Assembly (NCBI GenBank): GCA_023150275.1
Contig: JAKLLG010000004.1
Span: forward strand, 1 to 64,000
Direction of reading: 5' to 3'
Origin: Rhodocyclaceae bacterium
GTDB lineage: Bacteria > Pseudomonadota > Gammaproteobacteria > Burkholderiales > Rhodocyclaceae
DNA length: 64,000 bases
The notes under the pieces are model-generated. The model made no database searches. It saw only the letters and a list, made by a program, of their open reading frames with translations, and was not told the DNA's origin. Position 1 is the stretch's first letter, and each line of letters opens with the position of its first letter. Shown here in pieces: positions 8,747 to 17,594 of this stretch. The position numbers were made by a program, and so were the translations under genes.

Positions 8747-9883
8747 ATGATCCCGTCCGACGTCGCCTCCCGCCTGCAACTCCCCACGGATGCCGCCGTC
8801 GCCCGCGCCCCTACCGCGCAGCAGGTTTCAAGTGCCTTGGCCGACCTATCCCCCGGCCAGCGGGTTCTCGCCGAAATTCAGACGCTACTGCCAACCGGCG
8901 CCTACCGTGCGCTGATCAATCAGCGCGATATCACGCTCGCCCTGCCGTTCTCGGCAAAGGCAGGCGACACGCTTGAACTGGAGGTTGTCGAAAGCGAGGG
9001 GCGACTTGCGCTGGCCGTTATCGCGCGCAAGGACGCGGCGGACGCCACGCCGCGAGGTGAGCGGCCCGCCGTCGAAACAACGCTTTCGCGTACCGGCAAC
9101 TTCATCGCCGGCCTGCTCGGCCGCGGCGAAGACGGTGATACCGCCAAACCGGCGCCACTGAATGCCAATCAGCCCATCGCCGCGACGCCCCCCGCAAAGG
9201 GAAGCGATCTGGTTCCGCTGCTGAAGCAGGCTCTGTCGCAAAGTGGCATGTTCTACGAATCCCATCAGGCGCAGTGGGTGAGCAGCCGCTTGCCGATGGA
9301 CGTGCTGCTCGCTGAACCACAAGGAAGACTGTCCACACTGCGCAGCGACAGCCAAGGAGATACTGCTCGTGGTGCTCCGGTCGCGGCATCCATCGTTGCG
9401 CCAACCCTTGGCAAGGTGGGTGCGGACGGGGCTGAAGTTCCGGTAGCGGGGATGGGCGATACGACACGCCCAGCAGCACCAGCCCTTCCTCCCGGGCAAC
9501 TCGTCGCCCTGGATCTGGTCCCATTGGTTCAGCAGCAACTGGAAGCACTCGCCAATCAAACCTTTGCCTGGCAAGGCCAGGTCTGGCCCGGACAGCAGAT
9601 GAAGTGGGAAATCGCGGAAGACGGGCACCGCAACGCCGAGGGCGAGCCGGACGCATCAACGCAATGGCAGACCCGGCTCACCCTGTCGATGCCGGAGCTC
9701 GGCGAGGTACGTGCTGTACTTCGCCTGCGCGAAGGCGATATTTCGCTGATGCTGAGCACCGACGACAATGACGCCGCATCCCGGCTGTCCGGCGGCGGCG
9801 AAGCACTGCGCACGCAATTCGAGTCTGCCGGGCTGACGCTGTCCGGCCTCAGCATCGGCCGTCATGAGCGCACGGAGGGCTGA
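8747..9883 (+). CDS. FliK-like protein (second hook-length-control homologue)
   Basis: 378 residues, ATG two bases after the preceding stop. The N-terminal part contains LSPGQRVLAEIQTLLPTGAY and LPFSAKAGDTLELEVVESEG, the middle is Pro/Ala-rich, and the C-terminal about 100 residues (SMPELGEVRAVLRLREGDIS ... LTLSGLSIGRHE) resemble the FliK C-terminal domain that contacts FlhB. The classical fliK lies at 19556, so this is a paralogue. Its 3' end overlaps the stand-alone FlhB-C gene by 20 bases. The layout recalls Bacillus ylqG-ylqH, whose exact role is uncertain. Confidence 0.7.
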   Translation: MIPSDVASRLQLPTDAAVARAPTAQQVSSALADLSPGQRVLAEIQTLLPTGAYRALINQRDITLALPFSAKAGDTLELEVVESEGRLALAVIARKDAADATPRGERPAVETTLSRTGNFIAGLLGRGEDGDTAKPAPLNANQPIAATPPAKGSDLVPLLKQALSQSGMFYESHQAQWVSSRLPMDVLLAEPQGRLSTLRSDSQGDTARGAPVAASIVAPTLGKVGADGAEVPVAGMGDTTRPAAPALPPGQLVALDLVPLVQQQLEALANQTFAWQGQVWPGQQMKWEIAEDGHRNAEGEPDASTQWQTRLTLSMPELGEVRAVLRLREGDISLMLSTDDNDAASRLSGGGEALRTQFESAGLTLSGLSIGRHERTEG

Positions 9884-10175
9884 CGCGCTACGTACGGCAG
9901 TTGCCCTCGCCTATCGCGAGGCCGATGCTGCGCCACGCGTCGTCGCCAAGGGGCGTGGGCTGATCGCCGAGGAGATCATCGCCAAGGCCCGCGAGCACGG
10001 GGTATACGTGCACGAATCGCCGGAACTCGTGTCGCTGCTCTCGCAGATCGATCTCGACCAGCATATTCCGCCGCAGCTCTACATCGCTGTCGCCGAGTTG
10101 CTTGCATGGCTCTATCGCATCGAGCGCGGCGAGCCGCTGCCGGCGCCAACTTTATCGTTACCTGCGGAGACTTGA
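9864..10175 (+). CDS. Stand-alone FlhB C-terminal-domain protein (FhlB/YlqH-like)
   Basis: 103 residues matching the cytoplasmic tail of FlhB after its autocleavage point: AVALAYREADAAPRVVAKGR, then EEIIAKAREHGVYVHESPEL and IPPQLYIAVAELLAWLYRIE. The membrane part and the NPTH cleavage motif are both missing, so it resembles the released FlhB-CC fragment. It could support or modulate the export specificity switch; its partner may be the overlapping FliK-like gene (inference). The full-length flhB is at 44677-45819. Confidence 0.8.
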   Translation: MSARRADALRTAVALAYREADAAPRVVAKGRGLIAEEIIAKAREHGVYVHESPELVSLLSQIDLDQHIPPQLYIAVAELLAWLYRIERGEPLPAPTLSLPAET

Positions 10176-10304
10176 ATCGACTCCGCCGGTAAACGGCGCC
10201 AGAAAATCCATCAGCGAGCCCCTTCGTTTTCGCCCGTGCAGGATTTGCATTAAACTGGCAGGCAACACGCGGCGGCCTGCGCTGCGAAACACATAACCAT
10301 TCCA

Positions 10305-11117
10305 ATGTCCGCGATGTCCGATATCCACGCCCCGTCAGGGCAAGAAAGCCGCAGCGCCCCACTGGAACTCGATCAGGGCGACGTCTACAGCAAGTACATG
10401 CTGCATTCGCGCTCGGAAATCGTTTTCTTGTTGCGCGCGATCGTGCAGAAGGGAAGCCTGGTCACGGTCTATTTCGATCATGGGCAATCCTTCCTGCTCA
10501 CGGCAGTGATTCTGGTCGACGCCGACAACGGCACGCTGCTGTTTGACATGGGCAGCGATGAAGAAATGAACCAGAAGGCCCTGAAGGCTGATCGGCTGCT
10601 GTTTACCACCTCACTCGACAAGGTCAAGGTTCAGTTTAGCCTCAATTCCCTGCAGCAGGTTCAGCATCAGGGACGGGGGGCTTTCCGTGGTGCGATCCCC
10701 GATACCGTCCTGCGCCTGCAACGGCGCGAGTACTACCGGCTGACAACCCCCATCGCCAACCCGATCCGCTGCCGCTTGAATTCTCGGCGAGAAGACGGCT
10801 CATCGGCGCAGCTTGATATTCCGCTGCTCGACATCAGCGGCGGTGGTGTCGGCCTGATGGTCGATCCGGCGCTGCGCGAGGACTTCGTGGTCGATACGAA
10901 GTTCTCCGACTGCCGCATTGATCTGCCGGAAGAAGGACTACTCGTCTGCAATCTGGTCGTGCGCAACGCTTTTGACGTTACGACCAAATCGGGCAACCAC
11001 CACCTGCGCATCGGTTGCGAGTTCATCGACCTGCCGGGAACGCGCCTGACGATGATCCAGCGCTACATCACGCGCATCGAGCGCGAGCGCAAGGCGCGCA
11101 TGTCCGGAATGGCCTGA
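10305..11117 (+). CDS. ycgR: Flagellar brake protein YcgR (PilZ domain, c-di-GMP receptor)
   Basis: 270 residues. The N-terminal YcgR domain (about 20-130, with VTVYFDHGQSFLLTAVILVD) precedes a PilZ domain carrying both c-di-GMP-binding signatures: R141xxxR145 in QRREYYR and D176xS178xxG181 in DISGGGVG. With c-di-GMP bound, YcgR proteins contact the rotor/stator and slow or bias rotation. Either of two ATGs (10305 or 10314) is possible. It stands alone between the FlhB-like gene and a bidirectional terminator. Confidence 0.9.
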   Translation: MSAMSDIHAPSGQESRSAPLELDQGDVYSKYMLHSRSEIVFLLRAIVQKGSLVTVYFDHGQSFLLTAVILVDADNGTLLFDMGSDEEMNQKALKADRLLFTTSLDKVKVQFSLNSLQQVQHQGRGAFRGAIPDTVLRLQRREYYRLTTPIANPIRCRLNSRREDGSSAQLDIPLLDISGGGVGLMVDPALREDFVVDTKFSDCRIDLPEEGLLVCNLVVRNAFDVTTKSGNHHLRIGCEFIDLPGTRLTMIQRYITRIERERKARMSGMA

Positions 11118-11132
11118 CGAATACCGCGTCAC

Positions 11133-11169
11133 AAAAGAGAAGGGCCGGCAATGCCGGCCCTTCTCTTTT
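11133..11169. terminator. Bidirectional terminator between ycgR and fliE
   Basis: A perfect 17-bp inverted repeat (AAAAGAGAAGGGCCGGC / GCCGGCCCTTCTCTTTT) around a 3-base AAT loop. A-runs and T-runs at the two ends make it an intrinsic terminator on both strands, as expected between convergent genes. Confidence 0.93.
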
Positions 11170-11184
11170 GCGGATTTTTCGCGT

Positions 11185-11505
11185 TCAGACCTGGATGTTC
11201 ATGACTTCCTGATAGGCATTCACCAGCTTGTTGCGCACCTGAACCATTTCCTGGAAGGAAACATTGGCCTTCTGCAGGGCGATCATCACCTCATGCAGGT
11301 TGGCCGTGGAGTCCCCGGCGGCAAAATTTGCCGCCAGCCCTTCCGCCTGGTGCTGTGTCTGGTTGACCTGGTCGATCGAATTCTTCAGCACCGAGGCGAA
11401 GTCCAGCCCCCCCGCTGTCGCCCCGGTTTCCTGGGGCTGGCCGGTTGCCTGCGCCGCCGTGGCGCGCAGTACGCCCAACATCTGATCAATACCCTTGGTG
11501 TCCAT
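11185..11505 (-). CDS. fliE: Flagellar MS ring-rod junction protein FliE
   Basis: 106 residues. The C-terminal half holds the family core (LHEVMIALQKANVSFQEMVQ, RNKLVNAYQEVMNIQV). FliE joins the MS ring to the proximal rod and is an early export substrate. It follows fleR on the minus strand and has its own sigma-54 promoter 34 bases upstream. In many polar flagellates fliE directly precedes fliF on the same strand; here the two are about 2.7 kb apart and divergent. Confidence 0.95.
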   Translation of the reverse strand: MDTKGIDQMLGVLRATAAQATGQPQETGATAGGLDFASVLKNSIDQVNQTQHQAEGLAANFAAGDSTANLHEVMIALQKANVSFQEMVQVRNKLVNAYQEVMNIQV

Positions 11506-11537
11506 TGCACGACTCCTGTCACATTCATACGGATGGC

Positions 11538-11553
11538 AGCAAACATCGTGCCA
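11538..11553 (-). promoter_or_regulatory. Sigma-54 promoter of fliE
   Basis: On the minus strand TGGCACG-ATGT-TTGCT is a full match to the -24/-12 consensus, with the GG and GC correctly spaced. It lies between the fleR stop and the fliE start, about 34 bases from the start codon. FleR, encoded just upstream, is the likely activator. Confidence 0.9.
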
Positions 11554-12909
11554 TCACTCGTTGAAGTATCCCTCTTCCTTGTACTGTTTAAGCTTGTAGC
11601 GCAAGGTTCGTTCCGAAATCCCCAGGCGCTCGATTGCCAGTTTTCGCGAGCCATTCACCGCTGCCAGCGTTTCAAGGATGTGCTCGCGCTCCAGATCGCG
11701 AATGCTGTCGGCCTTGGCCATTGAGGTTCCCGAGGCACCGTCCGGCGACAGCGGGAAAATGACCGGTGCCGCCATACTGACGGCGCCCACGAGGTGAAGC
11801 GAGTCGACATCGACACGTTCAGTCGGCGAAAGGATGACGGCACGCTGGGTGACATTTTCCAGCTCACGAACATTTCCCGGCCAGCCATAAGCCTTGAGCG
11901 CCGCTTCAGCACCGGCCGTCAGGGCCAGCCCCGCTCGCCCCATCGTTCCCCCATGAACCGCCAGGAAGTGGCGGGCAAGCGGCACGATATCCTCGGGACG
12001 CTGGCGCAAGGCCGGAATCGGCAGCGGAAATACATTGAGCCGGTAGTAGAGGTCCTCGCGAAAGACGCCGCGCTGCACCGCTTCGGCCATGTCACGGTTG
12101 GAAGTGGCAACGATGCGGATGTTCAATGCGACCGGTTTCTTGCCGCCAACGCGCTCCACTTCGCGCTCCTGAAGCACACGCAGCAGCTTGGCCTGCAAGC
12201 CAAGCGGCATCTCCGTCACCTCGTCGAGCAACAGGGTGCCGTCCTGCGCCTGCTCGAACTTGCCCGCCTGCGCCTGCTGGGCCCCGGTGAAGGCCCCCTT
12301 TTCGTAGCCAAACAGCGTCGCTTCGAGCAAGGTGTCCGGAATCGCGGCACAGTTGATCGCAACGAAGGGGCCATCGCGACGCGCCGAGTGCTGATGGATG
12401 TAGCGGGCGACTACTTCCTTGCCGACACCCGACTCTCCGGTCAGCAGCACCGTCGCATCGGTCTGGGCGACGCGAGCGGCCATGGAGAACAGATTGCGGC
12501 TGGCCGTATCGTTTGCGACAACGCCCGCATCATCCTCCGCCACCGGCAACCGGTATTTTTCGACATGCGCGAGCAGCGCCGGTGGCTCGAAGGGCTTAAG
12601 CAGGAAATCGCAGGCACCGGCACGCATCGCTTCAACCGCACGATCCACGTCGGCATACGCCGTCATCAGCACGACTGGCAGGTGCGGCCAGCGCTGCCGG
12701 ATTTCCTTGAGCAGCGCGATGCCGTCCATCGGCATCATGCGCACATCGCTGACCACCAGTGCATAGGCGCGATCGCTCAGCAGGGCAAGCGCCTCTTCGC
12801 CGCCGGGCGCGGATTCGTATGCCTTGCCTGCAAGAGCCAGCGTATCGCAGATCGCCTCACGCAGGTTTGGATCGTCCTCGACGACGAGGATGGGTAGTTC
12901 CTGACTCAT
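11554..12909 (-). CDS. fleR: Sigma-54-dependent response regulator FleR/FlrC
   Basis: 451 residues from the ATG at 12909 (MSQELPILVVEDD), which overlaps the fleS stop as ATGA. Receiver domain 1-120 with phospho-acceptor D55 (VVSDVRM); AAA+ domain with Walker A GESGVGKE (158-165), the sigma-54-contacting GAFTGA loop (205-210) and Walker B LLLDE (226-230); C-terminal Fis-type helix-turn-helix (RLGISERTLRYKLKQY). It should activate sigma-54 promoters of basal body and hook operons such as those before fliE, fliK and flgB. Confidence 0.94.
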   Translation of the reverse strand: MSQELPILVVEDDPNLREAICDTLALAGKAYESAPGGEEALALLSDRAYALVVSDVRMMPMDGIALLKEIRQRWPHLPVVLMTAYADVDRAVEAMRAGACDFLLKPFEPPALLAHVEKYRLPVAEDDAGVVANDTASRNLFSMAARVAQTDATVLLTGESGVGKEVVARYIHQHSARRDGPFVAINCAAIPDTLLEATLFGYEKGAFTGAQQAQAGKFEQAQDGTLLLDEVTEMPLGLQAKLLRVLQEREVERVGGKKPVALNIRIVATSNRDMAEAVQRGVFREDLYYRLNVFPLPIPALRQRPEDIVPLARHFLAVHGGTMGRAGLALTAGAEAALKAYGWPGNVRELENVTQRAVILSPTERVDVDSLHLVGAVSMAAPVIFPLSPDGASGTSMAKADSIRDLEREHILETLAAVNGSRKLAIERLGISERTLRYKLKQYKEEGYFNE

Positions 12910-14087
12910 CTCGCTTCTTTCTGCAGTTCGTCCGCCACACCCACCGCGCCAACAGGCAGATCGATGACGAAACAAGTTCCCTCTCCCGGGGCCGAGGCCA
13001 CCTCGATCGTGCCACCGTGTGCACGCACCACGCCCAGCGCGATCGCGAGCCCAAGGCCAGTGCCATGCGCCTTTGTGGTGAAGAAGGGCTCGAAGATGCG
13101 CGGCTGCTGCTCCGCGGAAATGCCCGGACCGGTATCCGCCACACTGATGCGCAGGCGCTCGCCAACGCACGCCACCCCCAGCGTTACCGTACCGCCGGCA
13201 TCACACACCTGCAGCGCATTTTCGAGCAGATTGAGCAGCGCCCCCGCCAAGGGCTTGCGGCCGCCGACGATTATAGCGTTGCCAGCCCCCCCCTCGCGGC
13301 GCCAGAGCACGCCCCGTTCGTTGCACAGTGGCTCCATCGTCTGCGCCGCATCGGCCAGCAGCTCCGCAACGGGAATCGCCTCACGGCCGATTTCCTGCCC
13401 GCGCGCGAACAACAGCACATCCTGTATCAGGCGCTCAAGCCGCCGCAACTGCTCGGTTGCCTTCCCGGCAAAGCGCGCCCGAGCATCGTCGGCGAGATCC
13501 GGTTTGGCGAGGTTGGCACTGTAGAGCAAGGCGGTCGCCAACGGCGTGCGCAACTGGTGGGCGAGAGAGGCCGCCATTTCACCCATGGCGGCGAGTCGCT
13601 GGTTGCGTTCCATGGCCGCCTTCATCTCGTGTGCCGCGCTGATGTCATGAATGAGAATGATGCGCCCGCCGGAACTCGGCAGCATGCTTTCCGCGATCAC
13701 CGCCCGGCGGCCGGCGAAAAAATACTCGTCGGGCGGCGTCGCCGGCTGCATCCCTTGCGCGAGTTCCCGCCAGCTCCAACCTGCTGGAACGCAGCCAAGC
13801 AGGGCGCAGGCCGCCGGATTAGCGGCACTCACCATCCCATCGGCCTCGACCACCACCACACCCGCCGGCAGCGCATCGAGCAGCAGGCCGAGACGTTCGG
13901 AAAGCGCCTCTTTTTCCTCGTACTGCCGGCGCAACTCCCCGTTGGCGACGGCGAGTTCGTTCGTCAGCGACTGGACGCGCGCCTGCAGGGCGGCATAGGC
14001 CTGCGTGAGTTCGTGGGAAACCTGATTGAAAACGTCGAAGGCCCGCTGCAGATCCTGGGCTTTCGACAATTGCGAGGAATCGGTCAT
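12906..14087 (-). CDS. fleS: Sensor histidine kinase FleS/FlrB
   Basis: 393 residues, soluble (no membrane segment). An N-terminal coiled coil (10-65) and PAS-like region (about 65-150) precede the H-box LAHQLRTPLA with H177, then the N box (NLLENALQV), G1 DTGPGIS and G2 HGTGLGLAI ATP-binding motifs. It phosphorylates FleR, encoded immediately downstream with a 4-base overlap. As in other FleS proteins the input is probably assembly state sensed in the cytoplasm, not an external ligand. Confidence 0.92.
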   Translation of the reverse strand: MTDSSQLSKAQDLQRAFDVFNQVSHELTQAYAALQARVQSLTNELAVANGELRRQYEEKEALSERLGLLLDALPAGVVVVEADGMVSAANPAACALLGCVPAGWSWRELAQGMQPATPPDEYFFAGRRAVIAESMLPSSGGRIILIHDISAAHEMKAAMERNQRLAAMGEMAASLAHQLRTPLATALLYSANLAKPDLADDARARFAGKATEQLRRLERLIQDVLLFARGQEIGREAIPVAELLADAAQTMEPLCNERGVLWRREGGAGNAIIVGGRKPLAGALLNLLENALQVCDAGGTVTLGVACVGERLRISVADTGPGISAEQQPRIFEPFFTTKAHGTGLGLAIALGVVRAHGGTIEVASAPGEGTCFVIDLPVGAVGVADELQKEAR

Positions 14088-14181
14088 TCGGGGAGAATCC
14101 CATGCAGATTGCGGCTACAATAGTAGAATAATTCTCAGGACTTTGCGCTTTTTGCTTGATTAGACGCAAATAAAGGAAAGC

Positions 14182-15921
14182 ATGGCGGCATCACCGGACA
14201 CCACCGCAAGCACTGGAGCATCCGATAGCGCGTTCAACCGTGCGCGCGTGGCGCTGTCCCGCCTAAACAATCAGCAAAAGCTTACCCTGATGCTCGCCGT
14301 GGCTGCCGTCGTCACACTGGCCGTCGGTGCCCTGCTGTGGAGCCGGCATGGCGACTTCCGCGTACTGTTCTCGAACATCACGGAACGCGACGGCGGTGCC
14401 ATCATCAGCGCGCTGGAACAGCAGAACGTTCCCTACAAGTTCTCGGATGGCGGCAGTGCGATCCTGGTTCCGGGCGACCGCGTCCACGAAATCCGTCTGC
14501 GCCTCGCCTCGCAGGGTCTCCCGAAAGGAGGCGCCGTGGGTTTCGAAGTCATGGAAAACCAGAAGTTCGGCATCAGCCAGTTTGCCGAACAGGTCAATTA
14601 CCAGCGCGCACTTGAAGGGGAGTTGTCGCGCACCATCCAGTCCATCGCCGCGGTACAGACGGCACGCGTCCATCTCGCAATACCGAAACCGACGGTATTC
14701 GTGCGCGAAGAACAGAAACCCTCGGCGTCCGTCCTGCTCAGCCTTTACCCCGGGCGCATGCTCGAAGCGGCACAAATCGCCGGCATCCAGAATCTGGTTG
14801 CCTCCAGTGTGCCGCACATGCCGTCCTCCAATGTGTCGATTCTTGATCAGAGCGGCGCGCTCCTCTCGCAGTTGAAAAGCAAGCTGATGGAAGCAGGCCT
14901 CGATCCGACGCAGGTGAAGTATGTAAACGAGGTGGAGAGCGCGGTCATCAAGCGCATCGAGGATATCCTGATGCCGATCGCTGGTGCCGGCAATGCCAAG
15001 GTTCAAGTCGCTGCCGACATCGACTTTTCGCAAACCGAACAAACCGCCGAGACGCACAAGCCGAATGCAACACCACCGGAAATCGCGATCCGCAGCCAGC
15101 AGTCCAGCGAGACAGCGAGCGCCACGGCGACGCCGGCCGTCGGCGTTCCGGGCGCACTATCCAACCAGCCGCCGGTTCCCGCCACAGCGCCGCTCACGCA
15201 ACCCGCCGTCGGCGGCGCGCCCGGAGGTGCGGCAAATGCGCCGCCGATTCCCGGGCAGATCAATGCCGCCGGCGTGCAGGCACCAATCGGCAGCGTCGGG
15301 CAACCGGTGTCCACGCGCAAGGATTCGACGATCAACTACGAAGTTGACCGCACGATCCGCCATACCAAGCAGTCGGTCGGGAGCATCCGCCGTCTGTCTG
15401 CCGCCGTTGTCGTCAATCACCGCAAGGAAATCGGCAAGGATGGCAAGCCGGCGACCAAGCCTTTCACTGATGCCGAACTGAAGCAGATCAACGATCTCGT
15501 GCGCGAGGCGATGGGCTACAACAAGGATCGCGGCGATACACTGTCGGTCGCGAACGCCCCCTTCACGGCCAGCGAACGCCCCGATAGCGGCATTCCACTG
15601 TGGAAGGATCCGGACCTGCTCTCGCTGCTGAAGGATCTGATCAAGTATGGCGCCATCGCCGGCATCATCGCCTATCTGCTGCTCAAGGTCGTCAAGCCGC
15701 TGGTAACGACAATGATGACGCCGCGCCCGGGTGAATACTCGCCGCGTGGTGCCTTCAGTGGTGCCGGGGGTGCCGCTGCCTATGGCGAAGCGGCAGACGA
15801 AGGGGGCGGTGGCCCCTCGCCGTTCGAGGACAAATTGAACCGGGCAAGGAACGCGGCTGCGCAGGATCCGAAGGCGGTCGCCAACATCATCAAGGATTGG
15901 ACAAACGCCAATGCCGGGTGA
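14182..15921 (+). CDS. fliF: Flagellar MS-ring protein FliF
   Basis: 579 residues, ATG at 14182 after AAAGGAAAG. Membrane segments at about 34-53 and 488-507 flank the periplasmic ring-building part (LFSNITERDGGAIISALEQQ; FGISQFAEQVNYQRALEGEL); a Pro/Ala/Gly-rich stretch follows at about 320-375. The cytoplasmic tail that binds FliG is at the C-terminus (ANIIKDWTNANAG). It is first in fliFGHIJ and overlaps fliG by 11 bases. I found no convincing sigma-54 box in the 94-base gap to fleS. Confidence 0.97.
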   Translation: MAASPDTTASTGASDSAFNRARVALSRLNNQQKLTLMLAVAAVVTLAVGALLWSRHGDFRVLFSNITERDGGAIISALEQQNVPYKFSDGGSAILVPGDRVHEIRLRLASQGLPKGGAVGFEVMENQKFGISQFAEQVNYQRALEGELSRTIQSIAAVQTARVHLAIPKPTVFVREEQKPSASVLLSLYPGRMLEAAQIAGIQNLVASSVPHMPSSNVSILDQSGALLSQLKSKLMEAGLDPTQVKYVNEVESAVIKRIEDILMPIAGAGNAKVQVAADIDFSQTEQTAETHKPNATPPEIAIRSQQSSETASATATPAVGVPGALSNQPPVPATAPLTQPAVGGAPGGAANAPPIPGQINAAGVQAPIGSVGQPVSTRKDSTINYEVDRTIRHTKQSVGSIRRLSAAVVVNHRKEIGKDGKPATKPFTDAELKQINDLVREAMGYNKDRGDTLSVANAPFTASERPDSGIPLWKDPDLLSLLKDLIKYGAIAGIIAYLLLKVVKPLVTTMMTPRPGEYSPRGAFSGAGGAAAYGEAADEGGGGPSPFEDKLNRARNAAAQDPKAVANIIKDWTNANAG

Positions 15922-16909
15922 GGATGGAATCGAAAAGGCCGCCATCCTGCTCGTCTCGCTGGGCGAGGAGCAGGCAGCGGAAGTACTGAAGCACCTCGGC
16001 CCGCGCGAGGTGCAGAAGATCGGGCACGCCATGGCGGCGCTCAAGTCGGTGCCACGCACTCGCGTCGAAACCGTGCTCGACGATTTCAACAAGACAGCCC
16101 AGGAATCGGCGGCAATGCACGTTGACTCCGACGCCTACGTGCGTTCGGTGCTGACCAAAGCACTGGGCGACGACAAAGCCTCCAACCTCATTTCGCGCAT
16201 CCTGCAGGGCGGCGACACGGCCGGCATCGAAGGCCTAAAGTGGATGGATGCGCCGACGGTCGCCGACCTGATCAAGAACGAGCATCCGCAGATCATCGCC
16301 ACCATCCTCGTGCACCTCGATCACGATCAGGCGAGCGACATTCTCAACCAGTTCACCGAGCGACTCCGGAACGATGTGGTGCTGCGCATCGCGACGCTGG
16401 AAGGCATTCAGCCCGCTGCGCTGAAGGAACTGAACGACGTGATGATGCGCATTCTCTCCGGCTCGTCGAACATCAAGAAGGCGGCAATGGGTGGCGTGCG
16501 GCCGGTGGCCGAGATACTCAACTTCATGGGTTCGGCGAACGAAACTGCGGTTGTCGACGCCATCCGCGAGTACGACCCTGACCTGGCGCAGAAGATTCTC
16601 GACGAGATGTTCGTCTTCGAGAATCTCATGGATCTCGACGACCGCTCGGTACAACTGCTCCTGCGCGAAATCCAGTCCGATTCGCTGATCCTCGCCTTGA
16701 AAGGCGCTTCACCCGAACTGCGCGAAAAGATATTCAAGAACATGTCGCAACGTGCCGCGGAAATGCTGCGCGAGGATCTTGAAGCACGCGGCCCGGTACG
16801 CCTTTCCGAGGTCGAGTCCGAGCAGAAGGAAATCCTCAAGATCGTCCGCCGCCTTGCCGACGAGGGCCAGATCGTCCTCGGTGGTGCGGGTGGCGAGCAG
16901 ATGATCTAG
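15911..16909 (+). CDS. fliG: Flagellar motor switch protein FliG
   Basis: 332 residues, usual length. N-terminal domain (EKAAILLVSLGEEQAAEVLK) binds FliF, the middle has the EHPQIIATILVHLD motif that contacts FliM, and the C-terminal torque helix contains DDRSVQLLLREI with the conserved charges that meet the stator. It starts inside the fliF 3' end. Confidence 0.97.
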   Translation: MPGEDGIEKAAILLVSLGEEQAAEVLKHLGPREVQKIGHAMAALKSVPRTRVETVLDDFNKTAQESAAMHVDSDAYVRSVLTKALGDDKASNLISRILQGGDTAGIEGLKWMDAPTVADLIKNEHPQIIATILVHLDHDQASDILNQFTERLRNDVVLRIATLEGIQPAALKELNDVMMRILSGSSNIKKAAMGGVRPVAEILNFMGSANETAVVDAIREYDPDLAQKILDEMFVFENLMDLDDRSVQLLLREIQSDSLILALKGASPELREKIFKNMSQRAAEMLREDLEARGPVRLSEVESEQKEILKIVRRLADEGQIVLGGAGGEQMI

Positions 16910-16913
16910 AGCC

Positions 16914-17594
16914 ATGTCCGGCTTCATTCCGAAAGAGAAGCTGACCGCGTATGAGCGCTGGGAAATGGCAGCGTTCGATGAGGGTGAACGCGCAGCGCAA
17001 GCGGCAAAATCCGCACCGACAACCACAACCGTCACGGCTGAAACGGAATCCGGGCTGGCCCTGCCGACCGCGGAAGAAATCGAACGCATCCACCACGAGG
17101 CGCATGAGGCGGGCTATGCAGCGGGCCACGCCGAGGGCTATGAGGCAGGGTGCGCGGCAGCCCGCGCAGAAGCCGAGCAACTGCAAGCGCTGTGCGCCAA
17201 TCTCGAAACACAGTTGCAAACGTTCGACCAGCAGGTCGCCGAAGGCCTGCTCGACCTTGCCGTCGAAATCGCCCGCCAGGTGCTGCGCCAGAGCCTCAAG
17301 CTGAAACCTGAACTGCTGCTGCCGGTGGTACGTGAGGCGATTGCCGCCCTCCCCTTGCACCACGGCCACCCCGCCCTGTTCCTGCACCCGGAAGATGCCG
17401 CGCTTGTTCGTCAGCAACTCGGCGAGCAACTCAACCACAATGGCTGGCGCATCCTGGAAGACGGCAGCCTCACCCGCGGCGGATGCCGCATTGAATCTGG
17501 CGCCAGCGAGGTGGACGCGACACTTGAAACGCGCTGGCGCCGCGTGCTCGAAGCCATTGGCACGAACGCCGACTGGCTCGAAGAGCGGTCATGA
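16914..17594 (+). CDS. fliH: Flagellar export ATPase regulator FliH
   Basis: 226 residues. A charged N-terminus leads into the small-residue repeat [19 protein letters not shown] (about 63-81), the GxxxG-type helix typical of FliH, and then the C-terminal domain that binds FliI ([20 protein letters not shown]). FliH dimers hold FliI and tether it to FliN and FlhA. The stop overlaps the fliI start. Confidence 0.93.
   Translation: MSGFIPKEKLTAYERWEMAAFDEGERAAQAAKSAPTTTTVTAETESGLALPTAEEIERIHHEAHEAGYAAGHAEGYEAGCAAARAEAEQLQALCANLETQLQTFDQQVAEGLLDLAVEIARQVLRQSLKLKPELLLPVVREAIAALPLHHGHPALFLHPEDAALVRQQLGEQLNHNGWRILEDGSLTRGGCRIESGASEVDATLETRWRRVLEAIGTNADWLEERS

Noticed and set aside
14137-14156. AGGACT...TTGC before fliF as a sigma-54 promoter
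   Set aside because: No GG-GC pair has the required spacing.
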